Of a DNA stretch of 38,179 nucleotides, positions 17,451-26,889 are shown one piece after another. The DNA lies in NCBI GenBank assembly GCA_026984515.1, contig JALSRZ010000155.1:1-38179 (forward strand), written 5' to 3'. The notes under the pieces are model-generated. The model did no database searches and was not told where the DNA came from. It saw nothing but the letters and a program-made list of their open reading frames with translations. The number at the start of each line of letters is the position of its first letter. The first letter of the stretch is position 1. A program made the translations under genes and the position numbers. This DNA is from Thiohalobacter sp. (GTDB lineage: Bacteria; Pseudomonadota; Gammaproteobacteria; DSM-19610).

Positions 17451-20099
17451 TTACTGCAGTTTTTTCAGCGTCTCACGCGCCTCATCAATACCGTCGTAGC
17501 CGGCTTCTGCAGTCGTCGCCTTACGCAAATGCTCGGCAGCGGCCGACTTGTCACCCAGGCCAAAGTACGCCATACCCAGGTGATACTGGAACACCGGCAC
17601 CTCGGGCTGACTGTCTACTGCCTTTTTCAACACCTCAACGGCTTTCTTGTAATCACCCTTGCGGTAATACACCCATCCAGCGGTATCCAGAAATGCAGCC
17701 TGATCGGATTGCTCAAGGATGGCCGCCAGTTCCATCGCTTTTTCCAGGCTGGCTGCATCGTTGCGGTGATCCGACAACAGGGCAGCGAGATTATTGACTG
17801 CAACCGCGTTGTTTGGATGCTGATCCAGTACTTTCTCGTAAATCGAGATGGCGGCCTCATAGTCTTTCTGGATTTCACGCATACCCGCCAGCGCCAGTTG
17901 CAGGCTTACATTGTCCGGCAGCTTCTCAAGCCCCTGCTGCAGCGCTGCAACGGCACCCTCGACGTCGTCCTGAAGCCTGCGTGACTGGGAAAGCTGGATA
18001 TACGTAGAAGCCGTTTCAGGACTGATTTCGATTTGCCGCTCGAAGGCTTTTTCAGCCGCGGCATAATCTTTGTTGGAGGAATACAAAATACCCAGCAAGC
18101 CATTGGCGGAAGCGTGTTGCGGATTGTCCTTCAGGATGTCCAGCAAGCGCTTTTCGGCCTCTTCCTTCCTGCCCTCCTTCACCTCCAGGCCAATCAGGAC
18201 ACTCAACGCCTCGGCGGAATCGGGCGCTTTCTCCAGTACCAGCTCGTACTGCTTGATGGCTTCTTCCGGTTTACCCTGCGCCTGCAGCAGTTTACCCCTG
18301 CGGTAATAGGCCTCTGGAATCCCCGGACTGATTTCCAGCAAACGGTCGGTCAGGACCATGGCCCCGTCATACTTTTTCTGTGCCGTCAGCACATCCATTT
18401 TTGCCAGCACGGCCGAAATACTGTCCGGGTTTTTCTCCAGCGCCCTGTCCAGAAGGGTGATTGCTGCATCGTAATCCTTCTGTGCATAACGCAATCTCGC
18501 CTCCTCGATATAACCCGTTTCCTTGTCCGGGGCGATTTCCTGCATCAGCCTGGCCACTTCTTCCACACCCTTTGCATCACCCTTCCTGGCCAGCAAATCA
18601 AACTTTACCTGCAACGCCCTCTGGTTTTTTGCGTCGTCCTTCAATACGAGGTCAACCTGCCTTAACGCACTGTCGATATCGCCCTGCCTTGCCAGAAGGT
18701 TAGCCAGACGAAGATGCAGTGCAACACTGCCCGGATTGATCTCGACACCGCTCTTCAGGGTATCAACAGCCAGTTCCTTTTCACCGTTGGCCAGGTGTGC
18801 TGCAGACAACAGCAGCAGGACTTCTTCTGAATCCGGCTGATCCTTGAGTACAGAGCGAAAATCACCGATCGCCTCCGCAAAGTTCTTCTGGTAAGCTGCC
18901 AGCTTGCCCTTGACCAGTAGTGCGTCGTTATCACCCGGATTTTCTTTCAGCACTTCCGCAATTAATTCCGGTACCCGCTCATCACCCATGTCAGCCGCAG
19001 CCAGCAACCGTGCCAGTATTACCCTGGCCCGCAGCCCTGCCGGATCAGTACCCTGCTGTTTAATCACATCTTCAAGGGCTTTCACAGCCTCATCCCGCTG
19101 CTCATTAGCGAGATACAGTTTTACCAGCGCAAACCTCAGGTCTGTCAGCTCCGGCTTGTCTGCTGCAGCTTTCGACAGCTCGTCTATGGCCGCCTGCTTG
19201 TCACGTTTTGCGGCAAGAAACTCTGCCAGCAGCAGGTAGCGCTGCGCATCATCGGGATCTGCCGCGACCGTATCACGCAACGCCTGCTCAGCCTTGTCGA
19301 CCTGTTCCGTCCTTGCCAGGAAAGAAGCAAGATCCACACGGGCAGCCATGTTACCCGGATCATTTTTCACAATCTCCCGCAATACCGCTTCCGCCTTGTC
19401 ATTTTTTCCATGCAGGGTGTAGATCTGGCTAAGTCGCTTCTGGAACACAACCGACTTGTCGGAGGATGCAATCGCTTTCTCGAGTATCGCCTCGGCGTCA
19501 CCCTTGCGCCCTGCCCTCTCGTACAACCCGGAAAGCAGCACTACGCCGGACCGGTTTGCCGGGTCTTTTGCGGCAACCTGCTCGAGCTGCGCGATCGCCT
19601 TGTCGACTTCACCATCGTTCGCCCATACCGTAGCTTCCAGCACAAGTCCATCCAGGCTATCCGGGGCACGGGAACGAATCTCGTTGATCTGTTCCTGCAA
19701 CAGCCCCATGACGTTAGCCAGTGACTTCTCGCTTTCACGTACAGCCGGCGCACTGGCCTGCGCCAGGAACAACCTGGCCAAATGCACGCGCGCATCGACC
19801 AACCCAGGATCCAGCTGTACCGCCTTGTCAAAATTTGCCATCGCCCCCGACCAGCTTTTCTTCTTCTCCTGTACCAGTCCCAGGTAGTAATAACCTTCAG
19901 CATCCTTGGGGTCTATCTGCAGGACATTTCTGAATTCAACGCTGGCCTTGTCATAATTTTCTTCCGCCAGGTAGGTCTTGCCTTTCTCAAGGTACTTCGC
20001 CTTGCGTTCTTCTTTACCACCGCAGGCAGACAACAGGCCAACGGTTAGCGTAATAATCAGCAGCTTTTTTAACAGGCCGTTGAATGTTTTCATGTTCAT
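17451..20099 (-). CDS. prsT: PEP-CTERM system TPR-repeat lipoprotein PrsT
   Basis: PrsT is a very long tetratricopeptide-repeat lipoprotein that occurs with PrsK/PrsR and exosortase A; a scaffold role in exopolysaccharide export is assumed. The 882-residue protein starts with a lipoprotein signal ending in the lipobox LSAC, so Cys26 is the likely lipidated residue. The rest is a near-continuous array of TPR units of about 34 residues, recognisable by repeated A-x-x-x-Y/L...A-x-x-x-x-x-x-A patterns such as YDKASVEFRNVLQIDPKD and YEAAISIYEKVLDQHPNN. I chose ATG at 20097-20099 because GGAG lies 8 bases upstream and the signal peptide starts there; a start at 20171 would run through a REP pair. 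It is followed by prsK and preceded by fcl. Confidence 0.93.
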   Translation of the reverse strand: MNMKTFNGLLKKLLIITLTVGLLSACGGKEERKAKYLEKGKTYLAEENYDKASVEFRNVLQIDPKDAEGYYYLGLVQEKKKSWSGAMANFDKAVQLDPGLVDARVHLARLFLAQASAPAVRESEKSLANVMGLLQEQINEIRSRAPDSLDGLVLEATVWANDGEVDKAIAQLEQVAAKDPANRSGVVLLSGLYERAGRKGDAEAILEKAIASSDKSVVFQKRLSQIYTLHGKNDKAEAVLREIVKNDPGNMAARVDLASFLARTEQVDKAEQALRDTVAADPDDAQRYLLLAEFLAAKRDKQAAIDELSKAAADKPELTDLRFALVKLYLANEQRDEAVKALEDVIKQQGTDPAGLRARVILARLLAAADMGDERVPELIAEVLKENPGDNDALLVKGKLAAYQKNFAEAIGDFRSVLKDQPDSEEVLLLLSAAHLANGEKELAVDTLKSGVEINPGSVALHLRLANLLARQGDIDSALRQVDLVLKDDAKNQRALQVKFDLLARKGDAKGVEEVARLMQEIAPDKETGYIEEARLRYAQKDYDAAITLLDRALEKNPDSISAVLAKMDVLTAQKKYDGAMVLTDRLLEISPGIPEAYYRRGKLLQAQGKPEEAIKQYELVLEKAPDSAEALSVLIGLEVKEGRKEEAEKRLLDILKDNPQHASANGLLGILYSSNKDYAAAEKAFERQIEISPETASTYIQLSQSRRLQDDVEGAVAALQQGLEKLPDNVSLQLALAGMREIQKDYEAAISIYEKVLDQHPNNAVAVNNLAALLSDHRNDAASLEKAMELAAILEQSDQAAFLDTAGWVYYRKGDYKKAVEVLKKAVDSQPEVPVFQYHLGMAYFGLGDKSAAAEHLRKATTAEAGYDGIDEARETLKKLQ

Positions 20100-20116
20100 C
20101 TCCAGATCGTAATTGT

Positions 20117-20183
20117 GCAGGGACGGGCTTGCCCGCGAACGGGATGAATCGCCACCATTGTTCGCGGGCAAGCCCGCTCCTGC
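20117..20183. repeat. Inverted pair of REP-like palindromes (BIME-like)
   Basis: GCAGGGACGGGCTTGCCC with GCGAAC (20117-20140) is matched on the other strand by 20160-20183 with about two mismatches in 24. A 19-base spacer lies between. Each arm contains the GGGCTTGCCC core of the copy at 6728. It lies between the fcl stop and the prsT start, so the transcript would fold into a long hairpin there. Confidence 0.8.
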
Positions 20184-20211
20184 AGGAATATTTTCTTCAC
20201 TCTACGCGAGC

Positions 20212-21159
20212 TCAACCTATCCCACGCAACTCCGCCTGGTTGTCCAGGAACCATTGATAGGTCTGTGCGATACCCTCTCGCAAGCCGATTTTCGCCCGCC
20301 ACCCCAGGCCGGTTATTTTACCAACGTCCACCAGCTTGCGCGGGGTTCCGTCCGGTTTGGAGGTATCGTACACAATTTCACCGTCGAAACCCACGACATC
20401 ACGGACAATGCCAGCCAGATCGGCAATACTGAGGTCCTCGCCGACGCCGATATTCACAATCCCTTCCCCATTGTAGTTTTCCATCAGGAACAGACAGGCA
20501 TCCGCCATGTCGTCCACGTGCAGGAACTCCCTCAACGCCTTGCCGGTACCCCACAGGGTAACCGCCGGTTCACCGCTCAGCTTTGCCTCGTGGAACTTGC
20601 GCAGCATTGCGGGTAACACGTGCGATTTCTCCAGGTCGAAGTTGTCACCCGGCCCGTAGAGATTGGTCGGCATGGCGGCAATGAATTTGCACCCGTACTG
20701 CCGCTGGTAAGCCTGGCACAGCTTGATGCCGGCAATTTTTGCTACCGCGTACCACTCGTTGGTTGGCTCCAGCGGACCGCTGAGCAGGTATTCTTCCTTC
20801 ATCGGTTGCGGGGCCAGCCTGGGGTAGATGCAGGTACTCCCCAGCGCCAGCAGCTTACTGACCCGGTTTTGGTACGACGCGTGGATGATATTGGCCTCCA
20901 TCATCAGGTTGTCGTAGATGAATTCTGCCGGATAGGAATCGTTCGCCAGAATACCGCCGACTTTGGCAGCGGCCAGGATCACATGATCCGGCTTTTCCTC
21001 CGCGAAAAAGTCCCTGACCGACTGCTGTTCCCGCAGGTCCAGCTCGCTGCTGGTACGAAATACCAGGTTCTGAAAACCCGCCGCCTGCAGGCGGCGCACG
21101 ATAGCAGCGCCCACCAGTCCCCGGTGACCGGCCACGTAGATCTTTGCATCTTTGTTCAT
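20212..21159 (-). CDS. fcl: GDP-L-fucose synthase
   Basis: The enzyme epimerises and reduces GDP-4-keto-6-deoxymannose (made by Gmd) to GDP-L-fucose with NADPH in the cytosol. The 315 residues follow the short-chain dehydrogenase fold. The cofactor loop is at 10-16 (AGHRGLV). The catalytic Ser108 is in LGSTCIYP, and Tyr137 and Lys141 are in YAVAKIAG, one residue shifted from the E. coli S107-Y136-K140 triad. Further signatures are MPTNLYGPGDNFD and REFLHVDDMADA. The start ATG at 21157-21159 is clear. It is preceded by gmd in the same direction, which completes a two-step GDP-fucose route for the glycan made by this locus. Confidence 0.97.
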   Translation of the reverse strand: MNKDAKIYVAGHRGLVGAAIVRRLQAAGFQNLVFRTSSELDLREQQSVRDFFAEEKPDHVILAAAKVGGILANDSYPAEFIYDNLMMEANIIHASYQNRVSKLLALGSTCIYPRLAPQPMKEEYLLSGPLEPTNEWYAVAKIAGIKLCQAYQRQYGCKFIAAMPTNLYGPGDNFDLEKSHVLPAMLRKFHEAKLSGEPAVTLWGTGKALREFLHVDDMADACLFLMENYNGEGIVNIGVGEDLSIADLAGIVRDVVGFDGEIVYDTSKPDGTPRKLVDVGKITGLGWRAKIGLREGIAQTYQWFLDNQAELRGIG

Positions 21160-21231
21160 AATTGTTTTTTCTTGTCAGTGCCTTGCATGAGTTCAGCAGT
21201 GGATGCGGATCACCCCGGGGAAATCCTGATA

Positions 21232-21290
21232 CGTCGTTCATTGCGAGGAACAAAATGACAGGCTTTCCCGAATAAGCCGGAGCTTCCCGG
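21232..21290. repeat. Dispersed intergenic repeat, family B (copy 3)
   Basis: CGTCGTTCATTGCGAGGAAC (21232-21251) and AATGACAGG are followed by GAATAAGCCGGAGCTTCCCG (21270-21289). On the minus strand the latter reads GGGAAGCTCCGGCTTATTC, like the copy at 2363. It fills most of the 136-base gap between gmd and fcl. Confidence 0.45.
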
Positions 21291-21295
21291 GAGCG

Positions 21296-22399
21296 TCACT
21301 CATTATAGTCAAAAACCCTGAAACCTTCCCGTTTCAGCAATTCGTCGCGCTCGGCTATTTTCAGATCCTCACGCACCATTTCCGCCACCATGTCTTCCAG
21401 CGAAATCTCCGGCTCCCAGCCCAGCTTTTCGCGCGCCTTGCTGGAATCGCCCAGCAGGGTCTCCACTTCAGTAGGCCGGAAATAGACCGGGTCCACTTGC
21501 ACCAGCACCTTGCCACTGGCACTGTCGATGCCTTTTTCATCTAGCCCCGAGCCTTCCCAGCGCAGCTCGATACCAACTTCCTTGAAAGCCGCATCGACAA
21601 AATCCCGCACAGAATACTGCACCCCGGTAGAAATACAGAAATCCTCCGGCTCATCCTGCTGCAACATCAGCCACTGCATCCGGACGTAATCTTTCGCATG
21701 ACCCCAGTCGCGTTTGGATTCCAGGTTACCCAGGAACAGCTTGTCCTGCAGCGCCAGTTTTATGCGCGCCACCGCACGGGTGATCTTGCGCGTTACAAAG
21801 GTTTCACCACGTACCGGCGATTCGTGGTTGAACAGGATACCGTTACAGGCATAGATGCCGTACGCCTCACGGTAGTTCACACAGATCCAGTACGAATACA
21901 TTTTGGCGACTGCGTAGGGACTGCGCGGATAGAAGGGCGTAGTTTCCTTTTGCGGAATTTCCTGCACCTTGCCGAATAATTCGCTGGTGGACGCCTGGTA
22001 AAACTTCGTCTTGTTCTCCAGGCCCAGGATACGAATAGCCTCCAGCAGACGCAGCGTACCCAGCGCATCACAGTTGGCGGTATATTCCGGTGTCTCAAAG
22101 GATACGGCTACATGGCTCTGCGCGGCCAGGTTATACAGTTCGTCCGGCTGGACCTCCTGGATGATACGGATCAGGTTGGTTGAATCCGTCAGGTCTCCAT
22201 AATGGAGTATAAAGTTGCGATTTTCCTCGTGGGGGTCGCGGTACAGGTGGTCAATACGGTCGGTATTGAATGAAGACGCGCGGCGCTTGATGCCATGTAC
22301 CTGGTAGCCTTTTTCAAGCAGCAATTCAGCCAGGTAAGACCCGTCCTGACCGGTAATACCGGTAATCAGCGCTACTTTCTGTTTATTTTTTCCAGTCAA
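21296..22399 (-). CDS. gmd: GDP-mannose 4,6-dehydratase
   Basis: Gmd converts GDP-mannose to GDP-4-keto-6-deoxymannose with bound NADP, the first step to GDP-L-fucose and related sugars. The 367-residue protein has the cofactor loop [13 protein letters not shown] near residue 13. The catalytic set is T138, E140, Y162 and K166 (STSELFG and [10 protein letters not shown]). Other family blocks are LHYGDLTDS and [17 protein letters not shown]. No ATG is available at the N-terminus. I place the start at TTG (22397-22399) because AGAGGTGA lies 5 bases upstream and the protein then begins close to the family start. TTG at 22417 or GTG at 22408 are alternatives. It follows the WecA-like gene by about 25 bases and precedes fcl. 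Confidence 0.96.
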   Translation of the reverse strand: MTGKNKQKVALITGITGQDGSYLAELLLEKGYQVHGIKRRASSFNTDRIDHLYRDPHEENRNFILHYGDLTDSTNLIRIIQEVQPDELYNLAAQSHVAVSFETPEYTANCDALGTLRLLEAIRILGLENKTKFYQASTSELFGKVQEIPQKETTPFYPRSPYAVAKMYSYWICVNYREAYGIYACNGILFNHESPVRGETFVTRKITRAVARIKLALQDKLFLGNLESKRDWGHAKDYVRMQWLMLQQDEPEDFCISTGVQYSVRDFVDAAFKEVGIELRWEGSGLDEKGIDSASGKVLVQVDPVYFRPTEVETLLGDSSKAREKLGWEPEISLEDMVAEMVREDLKIAERDELLKREGFRVFDYNE

Positions 22400-22404
22400 A
22401 ACGA

Positions 22405-22412
22405 TCACCTCT
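22405..22412 (-). promoter_or_regulatory. Ribosome binding site deciding the gmd TTG start
   Basis: The minus strand reads AGAGGTGA, a strong Shine-Dalgarno, 5 bases before TTG at 22397-22399. It favours this start over the TTG at 22417, which has no such site. Confidence 0.6.
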
Positions 22413-22424
22413 TGCAATCTGAAT

Positions 22425-24032
22425 TTATAGCAACCTGAATGACAACACCAGCAGCACAGCTGCCATCCCCAACGTAAAGCAGTTCCAGGTCTCCTGCATG
22501 TGGCGCATGATCAGTTCAGCTGCGTAGAATAACACCACCATGCCCAGCACCACCGGCACCAGCGTCGCCTCTATCATCCCCTGCTGGTACAGCACACCTA
22601 CACCGCCAGCCAGGGCTATCACCAGCAGGTCGGTCGGGGTCGTCTGAAATGTCTGGTCTTTTGTCGACCGTATGACAAGCAACATGAGCACCATCAGTAG
22701 AAAAAACAGTCCGGCACTCACCGCCGGTGACAACAGGGCGACTATGGTCGGGTCACGGTGGGCAAGATACACGGTAAAGGCAATACTGGGGAATACCAGC
22801 AGACGCAGGGGAATAATCCGCAGGTATTGTGCCCACACCAGCCTTACGAGCAGGATAAGCAACAATATCAATGAAGTAAGTGAAATATCAAATGGCACCT
22901 CGGACAACAACAACGCTCCGGCAAGCAAATAGGCCGGCACCCCGCAGCTGATAGCGCCCAGCGCCCAGACCCGGGTTTTCGCACTCCGGTCCAGCCGGTT
23001 GATCTGTTGTGTGAGCCGTCCGGAACCCGGACCCGACCTGTGCTTCAGCAGTACCAGCCCTCCGAAGATCGCACCCGTCAATCCCAGGTATGCCAGGAAC
23101 ACCACAGCGTCTGACTGGTAGCGCAGCAGGAATGCTACCACCAGGAAGGACAACTGCGAGAGATAGATCACGCTGACCGCTTCGTAATGTGCCATCCCCA
23201 GGTCGAGCAGGCGATGATGCATATGGGTCTTGTCCGCTGCAAACGGCGAGCGGCCTTCGTTAATCCGGCGGGTCATCACAAACAGGGTATCGACTATGGG
23301 CAATCCCACCAGAAACAGGGGTAACAGGGGATTCAGGGCCGTGTTCACCTGCTGGGTAAGCATGATCGATAAAACACCGACGGTGAAACCCAGCAGCTGG
23401 CTGCCGGTGTCACCCATGAATATGCGAGCAGGATAGGTGTTATAACGAAGAAATCCGAATATCGTCCCTGCCACAATGAAGCAGACCAGCACAACTTCCT
23501 GGCCACTCACCAGGTTTGCCAGCAGCGCAATCGCACCCACCGAAAGCAGGGCCACGCCTGCAGCGAGACCATCCAGGCCGTCAGAGAGATTTACGGCGTT
23601 GGTTACTCCAACCAGGAAAATAATCGTAAAGGGGATCGATACATACGCCGGGACCGGTTCCAGGCCGGTGAAGGGAAAAACGGCGATATTCAGGCCGCCG
23701 GCAAAAACCATCACACCAACGGCCAGGAACTGGCCCAGGAACTTCAACCGGTAATCGATCTCCTTGCTGTCATCCCAGGCGCCGAAGATCAACAGGATGA
23801 GCAACGCGCCCAGAAATGCCGTAAACACAGCCGTGTGCGGCAGCCATAGCAGGACCGGGATACAGGCGCCGACCACCATCGCAATACCACCTATGCGCGG
23901 GATCACACCGGTGTGTACTTTTCTTTCGTTCGGTGTGTCGACCACTGACAGCCGTACCGCCACGCGCATCAACGGTGGTATCAGCACCATGGTCAGCACC
24001 AGCGCAGTAAGAAAAGCCGAAAATAACAGCAT
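22425..24032 (-). CDS. WecA/MraY-family undecaprenyl-phosphate sugar-1-phosphate transferase, with C-terminal membrane extension
   Basis: This membrane enzyme would start glycan assembly by moving a HexNAc-1-phosphate (usually GlcNAc) from a UDP-sugar onto undecaprenyl phosphate. The first roughly 345 of 535 residues match the WecA/TagO group: [18 protein letters not shown] (32-49), the catalytic WDDSKEID (86-93), [11 protein letters not shown] (145-155), GDTGS (207-211) and the sugar-binding HMHHR (270-274). About 190 further residues are hydrophobic, with some six more predicted helices and no motif I recognise; WecA itself has about 370 residues. The start ATG lies a few bases past the stop of the xrtA fusion gene, and gmd follows, so it is inside the operon. 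Confidence 0.93.
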   Translation of the reverse strand: MLLFSAFLTALVLTMVLIPPLMRVAVRLSVVDTPNERKVHTGVIPRIGGIAMVVGACIPVLLWLPHTAVFTAFLGALLILLIFGAWDDSKEIDYRLKFLGQFLAVGVMVFAGGLNIAVFPFTGLEPVPAYVSIPFTIIFLVGVTNAVNLSDGLDGLAAGVALLSVGAIALLANLVSGQEVVLVCFIVAGTIFGFLRYNTYPARIFMGDTGSQLLGFTVGVLSIMLTQQVNTALNPLLPLFLVGLPIVDTLFVMTRRINEGRSPFAADKTHMHHRLLDLGMAHYEAVSVIYLSQLSFLVVAFLLRYQSDAVVFLAYLGLTGAIFGGLVLLKHRSGPGSGRLTQQINRLDRSAKTRVWALGAISCGVPAYLLAGALLLSEVPFDISLTSLILLLILLVRLVWAQYLRIIPLRLLVFPSIAFTVYLAHRDPTIVALLSPAVSAGLFFLLMVLMLLVIRSTKDQTFQTTPTDLLVIALAGGVGVLYQQGMIEATLVPVVLGMVVLFYAAELIMRHMQETWNCFTLGMAAVLLVLSFRLL

Positions 24033-24034
24033 AC

Positions 24035-25603
24035 TCAGTCAGGCACGTATTCGTCGAGTATACGGCTGACTTCCCCGGCAAATTCAGAAAGGCTTTTTTC
24101 GGCGTCACCTACATCATCATCCGGGCCTATAAAAGTAGTCAGCCTGACCAGCGCGCCATCCGAGCGATGTTTTCGCAAGGCATCCCAGAACAGGTACCAC
24201 TTGACCATATACTCGTTGGTAATCACCCGGCCCCTGCCCTGGAACCAGTAGTACACCAGCTGGGTATAGTCGCCCTTTCTGATAAGGACGCGGTTGACCC
24301 TGAGGTGTTTGCCATTCGACATGGTGGCATCAAGCCGCTTCTGGTCGAACTCGACCATCTTCCACCCGCCGCCCGGAAGACAGGAACGTGGCGAATGCGC
24401 AGACTCACCCTTGCTTTGCGAACCATAGTAGGCAACATAGAAGTTTACGGATCTCCCGCCGGGTTTGAAATAATCCGCAATAATGTAGTCATCGAATTTC
24501 AGTGTATCGATATAGATCGACTCAAGCCTGTCCCGCTTCCCGGTCCACTCACCAAGCTTGAGCGGAAATCCCAGAAAGTCTGCTCTTTCCGGGATGATCT
24601 CTTTGCGCCCTTCCAGCGTTGCAGACCCAAGCATCGCCAGGATGGCCACCACCACGGAAGCGTACAGTGTCACAGGCGTTTTCCTGGGCCGCTTTTGCAC
24701 GCCTTCCGGCACCGGCTCAGGAAATTCGATAGCAAAAGCCTCACTCAGTGGTTTCCGGTCACGTCCGATGAAGGACAATACCCACATCTCCAGCAACAGC
24801 ACGCCCAGGCAGGCCATGAATACCACCCAGCCCTCGAAATCGTGCAGGAAGCCTTCTGCCATCTCCTGACCCCAGTATTCGACCAGCACACCGATCGCAC
24901 CGATGCGGAAACTGTTCATGAAGACCGTGATCGGGATCGTGGAGAAGAAAACCAGCATCTTTTTCCAGAATGACGCCTCGTAAATGTAGGCCATGATAAA
25001 GCCGAGTGTCATCAGCGGGAAAAGGTAGCGCAACCCGCTACAGGCCTCTACAACCTGTAGCTTGTAAACACCGAGATCAATGACATTGCCTTCCAGGTAT
25101 ACTGAAATCCCGAACAGCCGGATCACCCATACCCCGATCTCCGAAGAAATCAGCTGTAACTGCGCAGACAGATTGTTGTAGAGAAATCCCGGCAGCGGGA
25201 TCGCGAATGCCAGCAACAAAAGAGGCACCCATATAACCCGCAGGCCTTTCCAGCCCAGCCAGGCCAGGACCAGCCCATACAGCGACACGATGAATGCATA
25301 CTGAATAACAATAAAGAGCGCACTCAACTCCCCGAGAATAAACAACGCAACACCAAGCAACAGGACCAGCAGCCCGGCCCACGAACCCTTGAAGGGAGTC
25401 TGTTCCAGCTCGTTCTTTTTCTGCCAGACGAGAAACAGGACAATCGGGGGAATCAGGAAACCGTGACTGTATTCTTCGTGGCTGCTCCAGGCCCGGACCA
25501 GATCCGCCAGACCGTCGTAGCTGATCAGGCCGATAAACAGGGCCGCAAGCGCAAAAAGCGCCCAGGCCACCGGTGTTGCATGGAAAATTCTTGTCTCGTT
25601 CAT
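24035..25603 (-). CDS. xrtA: Exosortase A fused to EpsI domain
   Basis: Exosortase A is the membrane transpeptidase-like enzyme thought to cleave proteins at a C-terminal PEP-CTERM signal and pass them to the surface, in step with exopolysaccharide export. In this 522-residue protein the N-terminal part (about 1-280) has eight or so membrane helices and the family's catalytic residues: C188 in VEACSGLRYL, R233 in NSFRIG and H254 in FLHDFEGW. From about 300 the sequence is EpsI (one membrane helix, then a periplasmic domain with ERADFLGFPLKLGEW and the conserved AHSPRSCLPGGGW). EpsI is a separate gene in some genomes and fused in others. It precedes the WecA-like gene with two bases between stop and start and is followed upstream by a WbuB-like enzyme. 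Confidence 0.96.
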   Translation of the reverse strand: MNETRIFHATPVAWALFALAALFIGLISYDGLADLVRAWSSHEEYSHGFLIPPIVLFLVWQKKNELEQTPFKGSWAGLLVLLLGVALFILGELSALFIVIQYAFIVSLYGLVLAWLGWKGLRVIWVPLLLLAFAIPLPGFLYNNLSAQLQLISSEIGVWVIRLFGISVYLEGNVIDLGVYKLQVVEACSGLRYLFPLMTLGFIMAYIYEASFWKKMLVFFSTIPITVFMNSFRIGAIGVLVEYWGQEMAEGFLHDFEGWVVFMACLGVLLLEMWVLSFIGRDRKPLSEAFAIEFPEPVPEGVQKRPRKTPVTLYASVVVAILAMLGSATLEGRKEIIPERADFLGFPLKLGEWTGKRDRLESIYIDTLKFDDYIIADYFKPGGRSVNFYVAYYGSQSKGESAHSPRSCLPGGGWKMVEFDQKRLDATMSNGKHLRVNRVLIRKGDYTQLVYYWFQGRGRVITNEYMVKWYLFWDALRKHRSDGALVRLTTFIGPDDDVGDAEKSLSEFAGEVSRILDEYVPD

Positions 25604-25657
25604 GTTCTGCTCACTAGAATATTTATACCCGGATCTGCTGCAATACCCTCTTGCCCA

Positions 25658-26866
25658 TCATGCAACATCCAGGGTCTCACGCCACCTTTGCAGGCTTTTC
25701 CCCATCCCGTACACATGCTCAAACGCAAGCCGCGCATTGGCGCCCATACGTTCACACTGTAGCGGCGCCTCCGCCAGCTGTTCGACCACATCTGCCAGCG
25801 CCCGTGCGTCGCCGGGATCGACGGTGACACCGCTGCCGGTATCCTGCAGCATGCGGGCAATTTCCCCCTGCGGCGACCCCGCAAAGATCACCGGGCGCCC
25901 TGCCGCTGAAATACCGTAGTACTTGCTGGGCACAATCAGGCCCTCCAGTTCCGGTTTCAGGGAAATAAAATGAACGTCCGGCACACTGAGACTCTCGGCA
26001 AGCTGCGTCCGCGGCTGGTAAGGTTTGAGCAACACATTCGTCATTTTCCGTTCGCTGACCTGGTCCTCGATCCACGCACGCCTGGCGCCATCGCCAATGA
26101 ACAGAAAAACGATATCCTCCCGTTTGCGCAACAACTCTGCAGCATCGAGGACAACACCAAACTCGTGTGCCCTGCCCATGTTGCCGGAATAACCCAGCAC
26201 AAACTTGTCGGACAGGCCCCATTGCTTTCTCAGGGGGTTCCTGCTTTTTGCAACAGGATGAACGGTTTCAGCGTCCGACCAGTTGTGAATAATCGTGATC
26301 CTTTCTGCGGGGACGCCCTCATCGATCAGTCTGTCACGCATCTTTTCACCGAGCACAATGTTCTGCCTGGCCTGTCTCAGTGAAAAATTGCGTACCCGCC
26401 GCAGCAGGCGTCCCAACCTCCCCCGAAGGAAAGCAAACCCGAGCTCAACCGCCACCTCCGGGAACAAATCCTGGACCCAGTTTACCAGATCAGCACCTTT
26501 TCTCTTTGCAGCGAAACAGGCGACTACCGATATCAGCGGTGGATCCGTCTCGGCGACAATGATGTCCCCTCTGGCGGCCTCACGCAGAAGCCTCGTTAAC
26601 ACACTGAAATAGAAAGTAATATAGTCAATCCCGCGACCAGCCAGTGCAGCACGCCCGAACGACGATGTCCATACCCGTAGTACCTGTACACCATTGATCG
26701 TCTCCCGGGACGGCAAACTGGCCGCCGGGTCGTCGTAGATCTGCCGGCTGCTTATAACCAGGATCCGGGCTTGCCTGCCGGCCAGATCGAACGCCAGATC
26801 ACTCAGCAGCTGGCTGGTGGCCGAATGATCCGGGAAAAAATATCGGTTTACAAAAATTATTTTCAT
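25658..26866 (-). CDS. Glycosyltransferase family 4, WbuB-like
   Basis: This 402-residue GT-B enzyme resembles WbuB, a fucosamine/HexNAc transferase of O-antigen loci, and the exosortase-linked group. It begins MKIIFVNRYFFPDHSATSQL, followed by TDPPLISVVACFAAKRKGADLVNWVQDLFPEVAVELG, a WbuB-type signature. Its C-terminal donor half has LGYSGNMGRAHEF, LFIGDGARRAW and LIVPSKYYGISAAGRPVIFAG. The start is ATG at 26864-26866, where the family N-terminus begins, although the ribosome site is weak; an ATG at 26938 would overlap the GT2 gene by 49 bases. The fucose genes downstream fit a deoxy-sugar glycan. Donor and acceptor remain inference. Confidence 0.9.
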   Translation of the reverse strand: MKIIFVNRYFFPDHSATSQLLSDLAFDLAGRQARILVISSRQIYDDPAASLPSRETINGVQVLRVWTSSFGRAALAGRGIDYITFYFSVLTRLLREAARGDIIVAETDPPLISVVACFAAKRKGADLVNWVQDLFPEVAVELGFAFLRGRLGRLLRRVRNFSLRQARQNIVLGEKMRDRLIDEGVPAERITIIHNWSDAETVHPVAKSRNPLRKQWGLSDKFVLGYSGNMGRAHEFGVVLDAAELLRKREDIVFLFIGDGARRAWIEDQVSERKMTNVLLKPYQPRTQLAESLSVPDVHFISLKPELEGLIVPSKYYGISAAGRPVIFAGSPQGEIARMLQDTGSGVTVDPGDARALADVVEQLAEAPLQCERMGANARLAFEHVYGMGKSLQRWRETLDVA

Positions 26867-26889
26867 TATTTTCAGGTGGTTAATAGATG

